DNA of 24,810 nucleotides, taken from positions 1 to 24,810 of the forward strand of contig DATBME010000012.1 in NCBI GenBank assembly GCA_036555005.1, in the 5' to 3' direction. The stretch comes from DASSCW01 sp036555005 (GTDB lineage: Bacteria; Chloroflexota; Limnocylindria; QHBO01). The translations under genes were made by a program, and so were the position numbers. Below are positions 14,035-20,840 of the stretch, piece by piece; position 1 is the first letter of the stretch; each line of letters starts with the position of its first letter. A model generated the notes under the pieces. That model ran no database searches and was not told the origin of the DNA. It worked only from the letters and a program-made list of their open reading frames with translations.

Positions 14035-14043
14035 ACTGTCGGT
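14013..14043 (-). promoter_or_regulatory. 12-bp-phased repeats over the toxin-antitoxin promoter
   Basis: On the minus strand ACCGACA occurs at 14043-14037 and again at 14031-14025, with a third partial ACCG at 14019-14016, all in 12-bp steps across the -35 and spacer. They are likely operator sites for autorepression by the Xre antitoxin (inference). Confidence 0.45.
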
Positions 14044-14987
14044 GCCAGTCCTCGGAGCCAGCGTAGCAGCAGCACCTCGTAGTCGGGCGAGATGGGCGCC
14101 GCCTCCTCGCCCTCCGCTCCTCGCGCCAGGGTGGGGAGATGGCCGGTGCCCGGCAGGCGGACGGCGGTCAGCAGCTGCGGGCGATCGCGGTACGCGTCGC
14201 GCCAGACGCGCTGGCTGTCCTCGATGGGTGTCCAGCGGTCGTGGTCGCCGTGGATCAGCAGCACCGGCACCTCCAGCCGGGCCAGCACCGGCGCCACGTC
14301 GTAGTCCATCTCGAGGCGCCACTTGCCATCGGCGCGGAGGTCGTCGTCATCGCCGGTGTCGGCGGGGAGGGGCGGGATGAAGGCCGCCTCGAACCACGGC
14401 TCGTGCTCGACGGCGCGGACCCGAGCAGCCGCCTGGTCGCGCCCGATCTCGCCCCGGATCGCCGCATCGACCGCATCGCGCGCGGCCAGGGCCTGCTCGA
14501 CCGCCGTCTCAGGGAAGCCGGCGCCGCGCAGCGACGTGGCCGTGGCGTAGCGCATCTGCTGGGCCGGTGTCACGGCGCAGGCGCCGACCAGCACCATGAA
14601 GGCCACCGCGCTCGAGCGCGACGCGGCCTCGGGTCCGATCCAGCCACCCTGGCTGTGGCCGAACACCCCGATCAGCCGCCCATCGATGTCGGCGGTCGCT
14701 GCCAGCATGGCCACCGCCGCCAGCGCATCGGCCGCGAGCAGCCGGAAGTCAGCCGTCCAGAAGTCGCCATCCGAAGCGCCGCTGCCGCGGCGGTCGTAGC
14801 GGAGCACGGCAAAGCCGGCGGGCACGAGCAGCGCCTCCAGGTGCCGGAACAAGCGGTGATCACGGCTGCCGCTGCTCGACGGATGCAGCGTGACGATCGC
14901 GGGCCAGGGCCCATCGCCATCCGGCAGGCTGAGGGTTCCGCCCAGGCGGGTACCCTCGCTAGTGAAGGCCACCTCGCGGCGCTGCAT
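14031..14987 (-). CDS. alpha/beta hydrolase, dienelactone-hydrolase/acyl-peptidase-like
   Basis: A 318-residue alpha/beta hydrolase. N-terminal strands (LGGTLSLPDGDGPWPAIVTLHPSSSG) precede RYDRRGSGASDGDF. The nucleophile elbow is GHSQGG (Ser112), the acid is Asp250 in GDHDRWTP and the base His283 in GTGHLP. A helical lid region spans ~140-230 and carries the acidic run DDDD. The triad is complete; the substrate is unknown. ATG 14987 lies 12 nt after the MFS stop, so the pair forms an operon, possibly modification plus export of the same compound (inference). Its 3' end carries the -35 of the toxin-antitoxin promoter. Confidence 0.9.
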   Translation of the reverse strand: MQRREVAFTSEGTRLGGTLSLPDGDGPWPAIVTLHPSSSGSRDHRLFRHLEALLVPAGFAVLRYDRRGSGASDGDFWTADFRLLAADALAAVAMLAATADIDGRLIGVFGHSQGGWIGPEAASRSSAVAFMVLVGACAVTPAQQMRYATATSLRGAGFPETAVEQALAARDAVDAAIRGEIGRDQAAARVRAVEHEPWFEAAFIPPLPADTGDDDDLRADGKWRLEMDYDVAPVLARLEVPVLLIHGDHDRWTPIEDSQRVWRDAYRDRPQLLTAVRLPGTGHLPTLARGAEGEEAAPISPDYEVLLLRWLRGLAPTV

Positions 14988-14999
14988 GCCCGAAGTGTG

Positions 15000-16268
15000 C
15001 TACGAGATCGCCGCCTCCGGCGCTGCGTCGCCCTCCCCGCTGGTGGTGGATGACGCGGGTGCGGCGTCCAGCCGCCGCACGGCGCGCACGCTCGACATGC
15101 CCAGCACCAGGGCCAGCGGGATGCCGGCCAGCGCGGCGAAGACGAACAGGGCCACATCCACGCCAAAGGCATCGGCCAACGGGCCGGCCAGCGCGGCGCC
15201 GGCCGGGAAGATCAGCAGCGACACCATCCAGTCGTAGGAGCTCACCCGCGAGATGCTCTCCTCCGGGACCTGCTGCTGGAGCGTGGTGTGCCATAGCGTG
15301 TTGCAGATGGCGATCGCCACGGCCAGGCCCACCACGCCGATCCCGAGGACCGCCAGCGGCGGCGTCTGGGCCAGCAGCAGCAGGGCGGCCGGCGCCAGCA
15401 GCAGGGTGGCGAAGGTTGCCACCAGCGGACGCTCCGGCTTCCAGCGCAGCGCGACCGCGCCACCGGCCAGGCCGCCGAAGCCGAAGGCGCTCATCAGCAG
15501 TCCCCAGGCCGGGGCGCCGCCCAGGTCGCGGTCGATGACCAGCGGGCCGAGCACGAAGAAGGCGGCGAAGGCGAGGTTGCCGAACGCGAACGCAGCCAGC
15601 GAGCCGACCAGCCAGCGGCGACTGACCACCTCCCGCCACCCATCGGCCAGGTCGCCCAGGAACGACTTGTGCTCGACGGGTGGCGCGGCCGGGATGACCA
15701 GTCGCATCAGGAAGACGGCGCTGATCGCGAAGCTGGCCGCGTCGATGGCGAAGATCCAGCCGGCGCCCAGCGTCGCCACCAGGATGCCGGCCACGACCGG
15801 CCCGGCCATGTGGGCGGTGCTCTCGGAAAGGTTGAGCAGCGCGTTCCCGGACTGCAGGCGCGCCGGGCTGACGGTCTGCGGGATGAGCCCGATGATCGCC
15901 GGCCCAAAGAAGGCCGAGGCCGCGCCGCTCAGCAGCGCGCCGACCACGAAGACCCACAGCTCTCCGCTGCCGGTCAGGATGGCGACCGCCAGCCCGGCCT
16001 GGACCACGGCGCGCGTGACGTCCGCGCCGACCATCAGCAGACGGCGCGGCACCCGGTCGGCCCAGACACCGCCGACCAGCAGCAGCACGACCCGCGGCAC
16101 CATGAAGGCCGCCATCACGAAGCCGAGATCGGCTGCCGACTTGCTGATGCCAAGCACGGCGAAGACGAGCGCCACGCCCGACAGCGCGTCCCCCACCGCC
16201 GAGGTGGTCCGTCCGATCCAGAGTCGCCGGAAGTTGGGCTCCACAAGGGGCCCCAATCGGTTCAGCAC
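15000..16268 (-). CDS. MFS transporter, EntS/MFS_3-like
   Basis: A 422-residue major facilitator with 12 predicted helices. The N-terminal PNFRRLWIGRTTSAVGDALSGVAL, GGVWADRVPRRLLMVGAD (motif A), SGAASAFFGPAIIGLIPQ and RVSSYDWMVSLL segments are typical of the EntS-like exporter group. The C-terminal tail is hydrophilic. The substrate is unknown. It is clearly paralogous to the MFS encoded at 19302-20606, sharing the same block order and near-identical GDLADGWREVVSR and ALRWKP-RPL segments. Start GTG 16268 has AAAGGG ~10 nt upstream and a ~25-nt leader from the promoter at 16299-16326. It leads an operon with the hydrolase. Confidence 0.9.
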   Translation of the reverse strand: MLNRLGPLVEPNFRRLWIGRTTSAVGDALSGVALVFAVLGISKSAADLGFVMAAFMVPRVVLLLVGGVWADRVPRRLLMVGADVTRAVVQAGLAVAILTGSGELWVFVVGALLSGAASAFFGPAIIGLIPQTVSPARLQSGNALLNLSESTAHMAGPVVAGILVATLGAGWIFAIDAASFAISAVFLMRLVIPAAPPVEHKSFLGDLADGWREVVSRRWLVGSLAAFAFGNLAFAAFFVLGPLVIDRDLGGAPAWGLLMSAFGFGGLAGGAVALRWKPERPLVATFATLLLAPAALLLLAQTPPLAVLGIGVVGLAVAIAICNTLWHTTLQQQVPEESISRVSSYDWMVSLLIFPAGAALAGPLADAFGVDVALFVFAALAGIPLALVLGMSSVRAVRRLDAAPASSTTSGEGDAAPEAAIS

Positions 16269-16298
16269 GCGCTTCGCCCTTTCGATTCGACGTCGAGT

Positions 16299-16326
16299 AG
16301 CCTAAGGTCAAACTATTTGACGTCAA
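16299..16326 (-). promoter_or_regulatory. sigma70-like promoter of the EntS-like MFS-hydrolase operon
   Basis: Minus strand TTGACG (16326-16321), 16-nt spacer, TAGGCT (16304-16299). A perfect 12-bp palindrome TTTGACGTCAAA (16316-16327) covers the -35, so repression by a bound dimer is plausible. Confidence 0.6.
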
Positions 16327-16330
16327 ACTA
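16307..16330. promoter_or_regulatory. operator-like direct repeats and palindrome
   Basis: GTCAAACTA occurs at 16307-16315 and again at 16322-16330 (15-bp step), flanking and overlapping the palindrome TTTGACGTCAAA at 16316-16327. The site lies between the histidine kinase stop and the MFS start. Confidence 0.5.
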
Positions 16331-16340
16331 ATCGGACGTG

Positions 16341-17492
16341 TCAAGGGGCAGGGGCTGAACCCTCTTCTGCCGGCAGACGGATGCTGATGCGGGTTCCCTG
16401 GCCGGCCTCGGATGCCGCGGCGATGGTTCCGCCATGGGCCTCCACCAGGGAGCGGGCGATGGGAAGGCCCAGCCCGCTGCCGCCCCGCTCGCCGGAGCGG
16501 TAGAAGCGATCGAAGATGCGAGGCAGCACCTCAGGCGCGATCCCCGGACCGGTGTCCTGCACGTCTATCTCCACGGCGTCCGGGCCGGACGCGGACGCCC
16601 GCACCCTCACCGACCCGCCGGCCGGTGTCAGCCGCACGGCGTTGTCGAGCAGGTTGCCGATCACCTGCCGCAGGCGCGACTGGTCCACCTCCAGGTTCGG
16701 CAGCCCATCGTCGAGCGAGAGTGCGAGCGTCACCGAGGCCGCGTCGGCCTTGGCTCGGAAGGCGGCCACGGATTCGGAGAGCAGGGCGCCGAGGTCGGTG
16801 GGCTCTCGATGCAGGCGCAGGACGCCGGTTTCGGAGAGCGACAGCGTGCGCAGGTCCTCCACCAGCCGCTCCAGCAGCTGCGTCTCCTCCAGGATCGGCT
16901 CCAGGTGGGCGCGGTCGGCCGGATAGAGCCCGTCCAGGATCCCCTCGACGTTGCCCTGGATCACGCTCAGCGGCGTGCGCAGCTCATGCGATACGTCGGC
17001 CAGCAGCTGGCGGCGTTCCGCCGCATCGCGCTCGAGGCGGGCGCTCATCGCGTTGAAGGCGCGCGCCAGGCGGCGCAGGTCCCGCGGCCCGGCCTCGCGC
17101 ACCCGCGCACCGTAGTCCCCCGTCTCGACCCGGCTGGCGGCCGCCATCAGGTCGGCGATCGGCTCGGCCGAACCACGGACGCCACGCACGATCGCCCGCC
17201 CGACCAGGAGCAGGACCAGCAGCACCAACAGAGCGGCGATGACGGTCCCGGCCCCGCTGCCGAGCAGCGTGCCGATGGCCCACACCAGCAGCGCCGCCAG
17301 GGCGGCCAGGAGGGTGAGCACCACCACCGCGAACAGCACCGCCCGGCCGATGAAGCGCCGTCGCAGTCGGCGCCACCCCTCGGGGCCCTGCGGCGGCCAC
17401 GGCTCCCCCTCCGGCCACCACGGCGGACGCTCGCCATCCGCCCAGCGGCCGCGACCTCGATGGCCGCGGCGCCCCCACCCCTCCTCAGGCAT
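16341..17492 (-). CDS. sensor histidine kinase with minimal extracytoplasmic region
   Basis: A 383-residue membrane kinase. The N-terminal ~46 residues are cytoplasmic and rich in Arg, Gly, Pro and Trp (PPWWPEGEPWPP). TM1 is ~47-72 and TM2 ~82-103, separated by only about nine residues, so there is almost no outer sensor domain. HAMP follows (~100-155), then HisKA with the phospho-acceptor His169 in DVSHELRTP. The ATPase domain has the N-box GNLLDNA (N280, N284), DTGPGIAP, IFDRFYRS and GSGLGLPIA. ATG 17492 overlaps the regulator's stop by 8 nt, showing coupling. Sensing probably occurs in the membrane or through the small membrane protein upstream. Confidence 0.92.
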   Translation of the reverse strand: MPEEGWGRRGHRGRGRWADGERPPWWPEGEPWPPQGPEGWRRLRRRFIGRAVLFAVVVLTLLAALAALLVWAIGTLLGSGAGTVIAALLVLLVLLLVGRAIVRGVRGSAEPIADLMAAASRVETGDYGARVREAGPRDLRRLARAFNAMSARLERDAAERRQLLADVSHELRTPLSVIQGNVEGILDGLYPADRAHLEPILEETQLLERLVEDLRTLSLSETGVLRLHREPTDLGALLSESVAAFRAKADAASVTLALSLDDGLPNLEVDQSRLRQVIGNLLDNAVRLTPAGGSVRVRASASGPDAVEIDVQDTGPGIAPEVLPRIFDRFYRSGERGGSGLGLPIARSLVEAHGGTIAAASEAGQGTRISIRLPAEEGSAPAP

Positions 17493-18162
17493 CGGCCACT
17501 CGGTAGCCGACCCCGTACACGGTGAGCAGGAACTGCGGATGGCGCGCGTCTGGCTCGACCTTGCGGCGGATGTTCTTGACGTGCGCGTCGATGGCCCGCT
17601 CATACGTCTCGAGCGCCTGTCCGTGGATCGCGTCCAGCAGCTGCGAGCGGGTGAAGACCCGTCCCGGCTGGCGGGCCATGGTGGCCAGGAGCTCGAATTC
17701 CGTGGCGGTCAGGGTCACCTTGCGTCCGGCCACCATGGTCTGCAGGCGCGGCACGTCCAGCGTCAGCTGGCCGACCGTGATCAGCTCCTCGCTCCCGTCG
17801 CGCGCATGCCGGCGCAGCACCGCGCGGACGCGCGCCACCAGCTCGCGTGGGCTGAAGGGCTTGGTCAGGTAGTCGTCCGCGCCCAGCTCCAGGCCGACGA
17901 TCTTGTCCGTCTCGCCGTCGCGCGCGGTGAGCATGATCAGCGGCACGTCGGTCTCGCGGCGCAGCGCCCGCGTCACGTCCAGCCCATCCACCTCGGGCAG
18001 GCCGAGGTCCAGCACCACCAGGTCCGGTCGCTCACGGCGGGCGCGCATCAGCGCCTCGCGCCCGTCCCGGGCGGTCAGCACCTCGAATCCGCCGTGCTCG
18101 AGATAGTCGCGGACGAGCCGCACGATCTTGGGCTCGTCATCGACCACCAGGATCCGGGCCAT
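17485..18162 (-). CDS. OmpR/PhoB-type response regulator
   Basis: A 225-residue regulator. The receiver domain has Asp8/Asp9, phospho-acceptor Asp52 (VVLDLGLP), Thr79 and Lys101 (LTKPFSP). The winged-helix DNA-binding domain starts at ~130, with TATEFELLATMARQPGRVFTRSQLL and VKNIRRKVEPD … TVYGVGYR. It is the partner of the kinase encoded immediately downstream (8-nt overlap). ATG 18162 was chosen over ATG 18171 because the receiver motif begins there and TACCAT ends 7 nt upstream; the earlier ATG lies inside that hexamer. Target promoters are unknown. Confidence 0.94.
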   Translation of the reverse strand: MARILVVDDEPKIVRLVRDYLEHGGFEVLTARDGREALMRARRERPDLVVLDLGLPEVDGLDVTRALRRETDVPLIMLTARDGETDKIVGLELGADDYLTKPFSPRELVARVRAVLRRHARDGSEELITVGQLTLDVPRLQTMVAGRKVTLTATEFELLATMARQPGRVFTRSQLLDAIHGQALETYERAIDAHVKNIRRKVEPDARHPQFLLTVYGVGYRVADA

Positions 18163-18169
18163 CGGTCGC

Positions 18170-18175
18170 ATGGTA
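18170..18175 (-). promoter_or_regulatory. -10-like element for the response regulator
   Basis: Minus strand TACCAT ends 7 nt before ATG 18162. The regulator-kinase pair may therefore have its own leaderless promoter in addition to read-through from the upstream membrane-protein gene. Confidence 0.4.
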
Positions 18176-18177
18176 GA

Positions 18178-18201
18178 CGGGCGGGCGTTGCCGCCCGCCC
18201 G
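18178..18201. terminator. strong GC hairpin between the membrane-protein gene and the regulator
   Basis: CGGGCGGGC (18178-18186) is perfectly complementary to 18193-18201 across a 6-nt loop. It lies just after the stop of the small membrane protein gene. Lacking a T tract, it may attenuate rather than terminate. Confidence 0.45.
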
Positions 18202-18208
18202 CATCGGC

Positions 18209-18619
18209 CTAGGTGCCGGAGGCCGGTTGGCCGCCGCCCGCTGAGTCGGAGTCGTGCAACCGGCGGTGCCACTCTTCGAAGTGCTCACGCGGACCGCCGG
18301 GCCCGTTCGGTCGGTGCTTGTCCCAGTCGCGGTAGCCACGGCTCCATCGGCCCCAACCGAAGGCGGCGCGCAGCAGGGCGAAGATGAGGAAGATCCCCAG
18401 GATCCAGAAGAGGATGCCGAAGATCCAGCCGGGACCCCAGCCCCAGCCCTGGCCGACGTACGGCCCCGGGTAGTAGACGACCGGTGCGCCCGATGGATCG
18501 GCGGTGACCACGCTCCCGGCAAGTCCGGCGCTGACGCCTGCGTTGTAGATGCCCGCACCGATGCCCACCAGTACGGCGATCAGGGCCAGCACCGCCAGCA
18601 CCCGAATGAAAGTTCCCAT
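18209..18619 (-). CDS. small two-helix membrane protein upstream of the two-component system
   Basis: A 136-residue protein I do not recognise. The first hydrophobic helix is ~5-30 (VLAVLALIAVLVGIGAGIYNAGVSAGLAG). An exposed segment rich in Gly, Pro, Tyr and Trp follows (VVYYPGPYVGQGWGWGPG). The second helix (IFGILFWILGIFLIFALLRAAFGW) leads into a cytoplasmic Arg/His-rich tail (HFEEWHRRLHD). It is the first gene before the regulator and kinase on the same strand, 46 bp away, so it may be a sensory partner or a target of that system (inference). ATG 18619; no strong Shine-Dalgarno. Confidence 0.75.
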   Translation of the reverse strand: MGTFIRVLAVLALIAVLVGIGAGIYNAGVSAGLAGSVVTADPSGAPVVYYPGPYVGQGWGWGPGWIFGILFWILGIFLIFALLRAAFGWGRWSRGYRDWDKHRPNGPGGPREHFEEWHRRLHDSDSAGGGQPASGT

Positions 18620-18646
18620 GTCCGTTCACACCCTCGTCAGTCGATG

Positions 18647-18663
18647 GGCCGGTCCATCCGGCC
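18647..18663. repeat. short perfect hairpin upstream of the membrane-protein gene
   Basis: GGCCGG (18647-18652) and CCGGCC (18658-18663) form a 6-bp perfect stem with a 5-nt loop, in the spacer between the GNAT stop and the membrane-protein start on the same strand. It could be a weak terminator or leader structure. Confidence 0.3.
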
Positions 18664-18720
18664 GCTCGACGTCAAGGCTGGCGGCGACGTGTGCGGAAAC
18701 TGTGAATGCGCTGCGGAGGC

Positions 18721-19242
18721 CTATAGCCGGAGGCGGTAGCGCAGCTCCTCGAAGGCGATGCCGCCCAGGTTGCGGTTGCGGGTCGCGCCGTCCAGGCGCC
18801 AGCCGGCGCGCTCGTAGATGCGTCGCGGGCGATGGTTGTCGGTCGCGGTCCAGAGCGTGACGGTCGTGAACTCGTCTTCCCGCAGCGCTTCGACGGCCGC
18901 CGACAGCAGGGCCAGGCCCGCCCCTCGCCCCCACGTCGCCGGCGCGGTGTACAAGCCGTCGAGCTCGCCGGTCTCCGGGGACGCGTCGTCGTCGGCGGAG
19001 GGCCGCACGATGGCGAACCCGACCACCACCCCGTCCAGCTCGGCCACCAGGGCGTGGGTGCGTTGCGGCGGGTCGAGCACGGCCGCGCTCCAGCGCTCCG
19101 GGAAGCCGAGCCGCGTCAGGACCTCGCTCGGGAAGATGTGTGGCCAGGCCGCCGTCCCCGCGTCGAGCTTGGCCGCGACCATGGCCTGCAGGTCGTCGCT
19201 CGCCGCCGGCCGCACCGAGATCGCCTGCTCACTCGTGACCAT
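18721..19242 (-). CDS. GNAT family N-acetyltransferase
   Basis: A 173-residue acetyltransferase with the single-domain GNAT fold: N-terminal ISVRPAASDDLQAMVAAK, beta-4 segment VVGFAIVRP, the acetyl-CoA-binding region LDGLYTAPATWGRGAGLALLSAAVEAL (R/Q-G-x-G-x-A type: GRGAGLAL), and the terminal RRIYERAGWRLDG motif. It transfers an acetyl group to an amine; the substrate is unknown. ATG 19242 is used. It is divergent from the MFS gene with only 59 bp between start codons, so the two likely share control. Confidence 0.9.
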   Translation of the reverse strand: MVTSEQAISVRPAASDDLQAMVAAKLDAGTAAWPHIFPSEVLTRLGFPERWSAAVLDPPQRTHALVAELDGVVVGFAIVRPSADDDASPETGELDGLYTAPATWGRGAGLALLSAAVEALREDEFTTVTLWTATDNHRPRRIYERAGWRLDGATRNRNLGGIAFEELRYRLRL

Positions 19243-19287
19243 AGGGGGTGAATCCTCTCATGGGCGCTTTGCCGGCATTCGCCCTGC

Positions 19288-19293
19288 TAGGCT
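19288..19293 (+). promoter_or_regulatory. -10-like element for the second EntS-like MFS gene
   Basis: TAGGCT ends 8 nt before ATG 19302. This supports ATG 19302 over upstream in-frame ATGs at 19248 and 19260, which would precede the promoter. Confidence 0.45.
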
Positions 19294-19301
19294 CGGTGAG
19301 G

Positions 19302-20606
19302 ATGGAGCGGCTCCGCGCCCTGTGGCGCAGCTCGACCGTTGCGCTCTCCGAGCGCAACTTCAGGCTGCTATGGATCGGCCAGACCGGCTCGTTCCTGGGC
19401 GACGCACTGGTTGGCGTGGCGCTCGCCTTCGCGGTCCTGGAGCTGACCGGCTCCGCCGCCGACCTCGGCCTCGTCTTCGCCGCCTTCGCTCTGCCCCGCG
19501 TCCTGTTCACCCTCGCCGGCGGCGTGTGGTCGGACCGGCTGCCGCGGCAGCGAGTGATGGTCGCCTGCGACCTGCTGCGGGCCGCCGCCCAGGTCGTGAT
19601 GTCGACTCTGCTGATCACCGGCAATGCCGAGATCTGGCAGTTGATCGCCTTCGCCGTCGTGATGGGCAGCGCCGCGGCCTTCTTCACTCCCGCCTCCATC
19701 GGCCTGATGCCGCAGATCGTGGCCCCCGGCCGGCTGCAAGAAGCGAACGCGCTGATCAGCATCTCGCAGAGCGCCACGCACGTCTTCGGGCCGCTGCTGT
19801 CCGGCCTGATCGTGGCCACCATCGGCGCCGGGTGGGCGTTCGCCATCGACGGCGCCAGCTTCCTGGTCAGCGCGGGCTTCCTGATGGCCCTGCGCGTCAA
19901 GCCGGGCGAGGCACCAGCGCGCCGCAGCTTCGTGGCGGAGCTGGCCGATGGCTGGCACGAGGTCGTGTCGCGCTCGTGGGTGCTGGCCTGCATCCTGACC
20001 TTCTCGATCTCGAACGTGTCGCTGGGAGCCTTCCAGGTGCTGGGCCCGCTGGTGGCGCAACGTGACCTGGGCGGCGCCACCGCGTGGGGCCTCGTGGCCG
20101 CCGGCGCCTCGATCGGCGGCCTCGCGGGCGGAGCGATCGCGCTGCGCTGGAAGCCGGATCGACCGCTGATCCCCGCCTTCCTGGTCATGCTGCTGGCGCA
20201 GATCGAGCTGCTGCTGCTGGTTCCGCCCTTCCCGGTGCTGATCGTGGCCATGGGGGCCTTCACCACGATCGCGGCGATCGTGATCAGCAACGCGCTGTGG
20301 GACACGATGCTGCAGCAGCACATCCCCCGCGACCGGCTCAGCCGGGTCAGCAGCTACGACTGGATGGTGTCGCTCGTCTTCCAGCCGATCGCCTTTGCCG
20401 CGGTTGGTCCCGTATCCGAGCAGATCGGGGTGCAGGAGACGCTGCTGCTGGCGACCGGCATCGGGCTGGCCGCCAACAGCCTGGTCCTGCTGGTGCCCAG
20501 CGTCCGCAACCTGCGCCGCGTCGAGGAGGCGGCGGTCGCGGAGCCGACCGGCGCCGCGGCGGCCGCCGGCGATCCCACCGAGCCACCGCTCGCCACCTCG
20601 ACATGA
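19302..20606 (+). CDS. MFS transporter, EntS/MFS_3-like (paralog of 15000-16268)
   Basis: A 434-residue, 12-helix exporter. It shares block after block with the minus-strand MFS: ERNFRLLWIGQTGSFLGDALVGVALAFAVLE, GGVWSDRLPRQRVMVACD, ADGWHEVVSR, ALRWKPDRPL and RVSSYDWMVSL. The last 35 residues are an Ala/Pro/Thr-rich tail. The substrate is unknown. ATG 19302 was selected because the NFRLLWIG motif follows at the usual distance and TAGGCT lies upstream; a longer N-terminus from 19248 has no family match. The TGA stop overlaps the ATG of the next small gene (ATGA, 20603-20606). Confidence 0.9.
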   Translation: MERLRALWRSSTVALSERNFRLLWIGQTGSFLGDALVGVALAFAVLELTGSAADLGLVFAAFALPRVLFTLAGGVWSDRLPRQRVMVACDLLRAAAQVVMSTLLITGNAEIWQLIAFAVVMGSAAAFFTPASIGLMPQIVAPGRLQEANALISISQSATHVFGPLLSGLIVATIGAGWAFAIDGASFLVSAGFLMALRVKPGEAPARRSFVAELADGWHEVVSRSWVLACILTFSISNVSLGAFQVLGPLVAQRDLGGATAWGLVAAGASIGGLAGGAIALRWKPDRPLIPAFLVMLLAQIELLLLVPPFPVLIVAMGAFTTIAAIVISNALWDTMLQQHIPRDRLSRVSSYDWMVSLVFQPIAFAAVGPVSEQIGVQETLLLATGIGLAANSLVLLVPSVRNLRRVEEAAVAEPTGAAAAAGDPTEPPLATST

Positions 20607-20812
20607 AGCGCCAACGGCTACGGTCCTTCCGCGGCACGCCGGTGATCGGCGGCTTCCTGGCCGGCCTCGAGCAGATCATCCTTCACCGCCCGCCGCCGGC
20701 CGAGGTGGTCGAGTCGCACCAGGTCACCGACACGCTCAACGGGCTGACGGTCGACCGCCCCGAGCTCCCGGAGCGTCCCGAGCCGCCGGACCGGAGCGGC
20801 GCCAGGCTCTAG
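20603..20812 (+). CDS. 69-residue protein translationally coupled to the MFS gene
   Basis: A short protein with no family I recognise. It starts with a basic stretch (MKRQRLRSFRG), followed by a possible amphipathic helix (VIGGFLAGLEQIILHRP), then a Pro/Glu-rich tail (ELPERPEPPDR). The ATG overlaps the MFS stop as ATGA, the classic re-initiation arrangement. This and the codon usage, which matches its neighbours, argue that it is translated. It could be a small accessory to the transporter (inference). The stop codon lies in the first of two 18-bp tandem repeats. Confidence 0.6.
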   Translation: MKRQRLRSFRGTPVIGGFLAGLEQIILHRPPPAEVVESHQVTDTLNGLTVDRPELPERPEPPDRSGARL

Positions 20813-20839
20813 CCGCGAGGGAGGCTCTAGCCGCACGGG
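20804..20839. repeat. tandem 18-bp duplication across a stop codon
   Basis: Bases 20804-20821 recur at 20822-20839 with 16 of 18 identical (core AGGCTCTAGCCGC). Because 18 is a multiple of three, both copies carry an in-frame TAG for the 69-residue protein. The second copy sits 1 bp before the convergent S41 gene end. Confidence 0.75.
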
Positions 20840-20840
20840 T

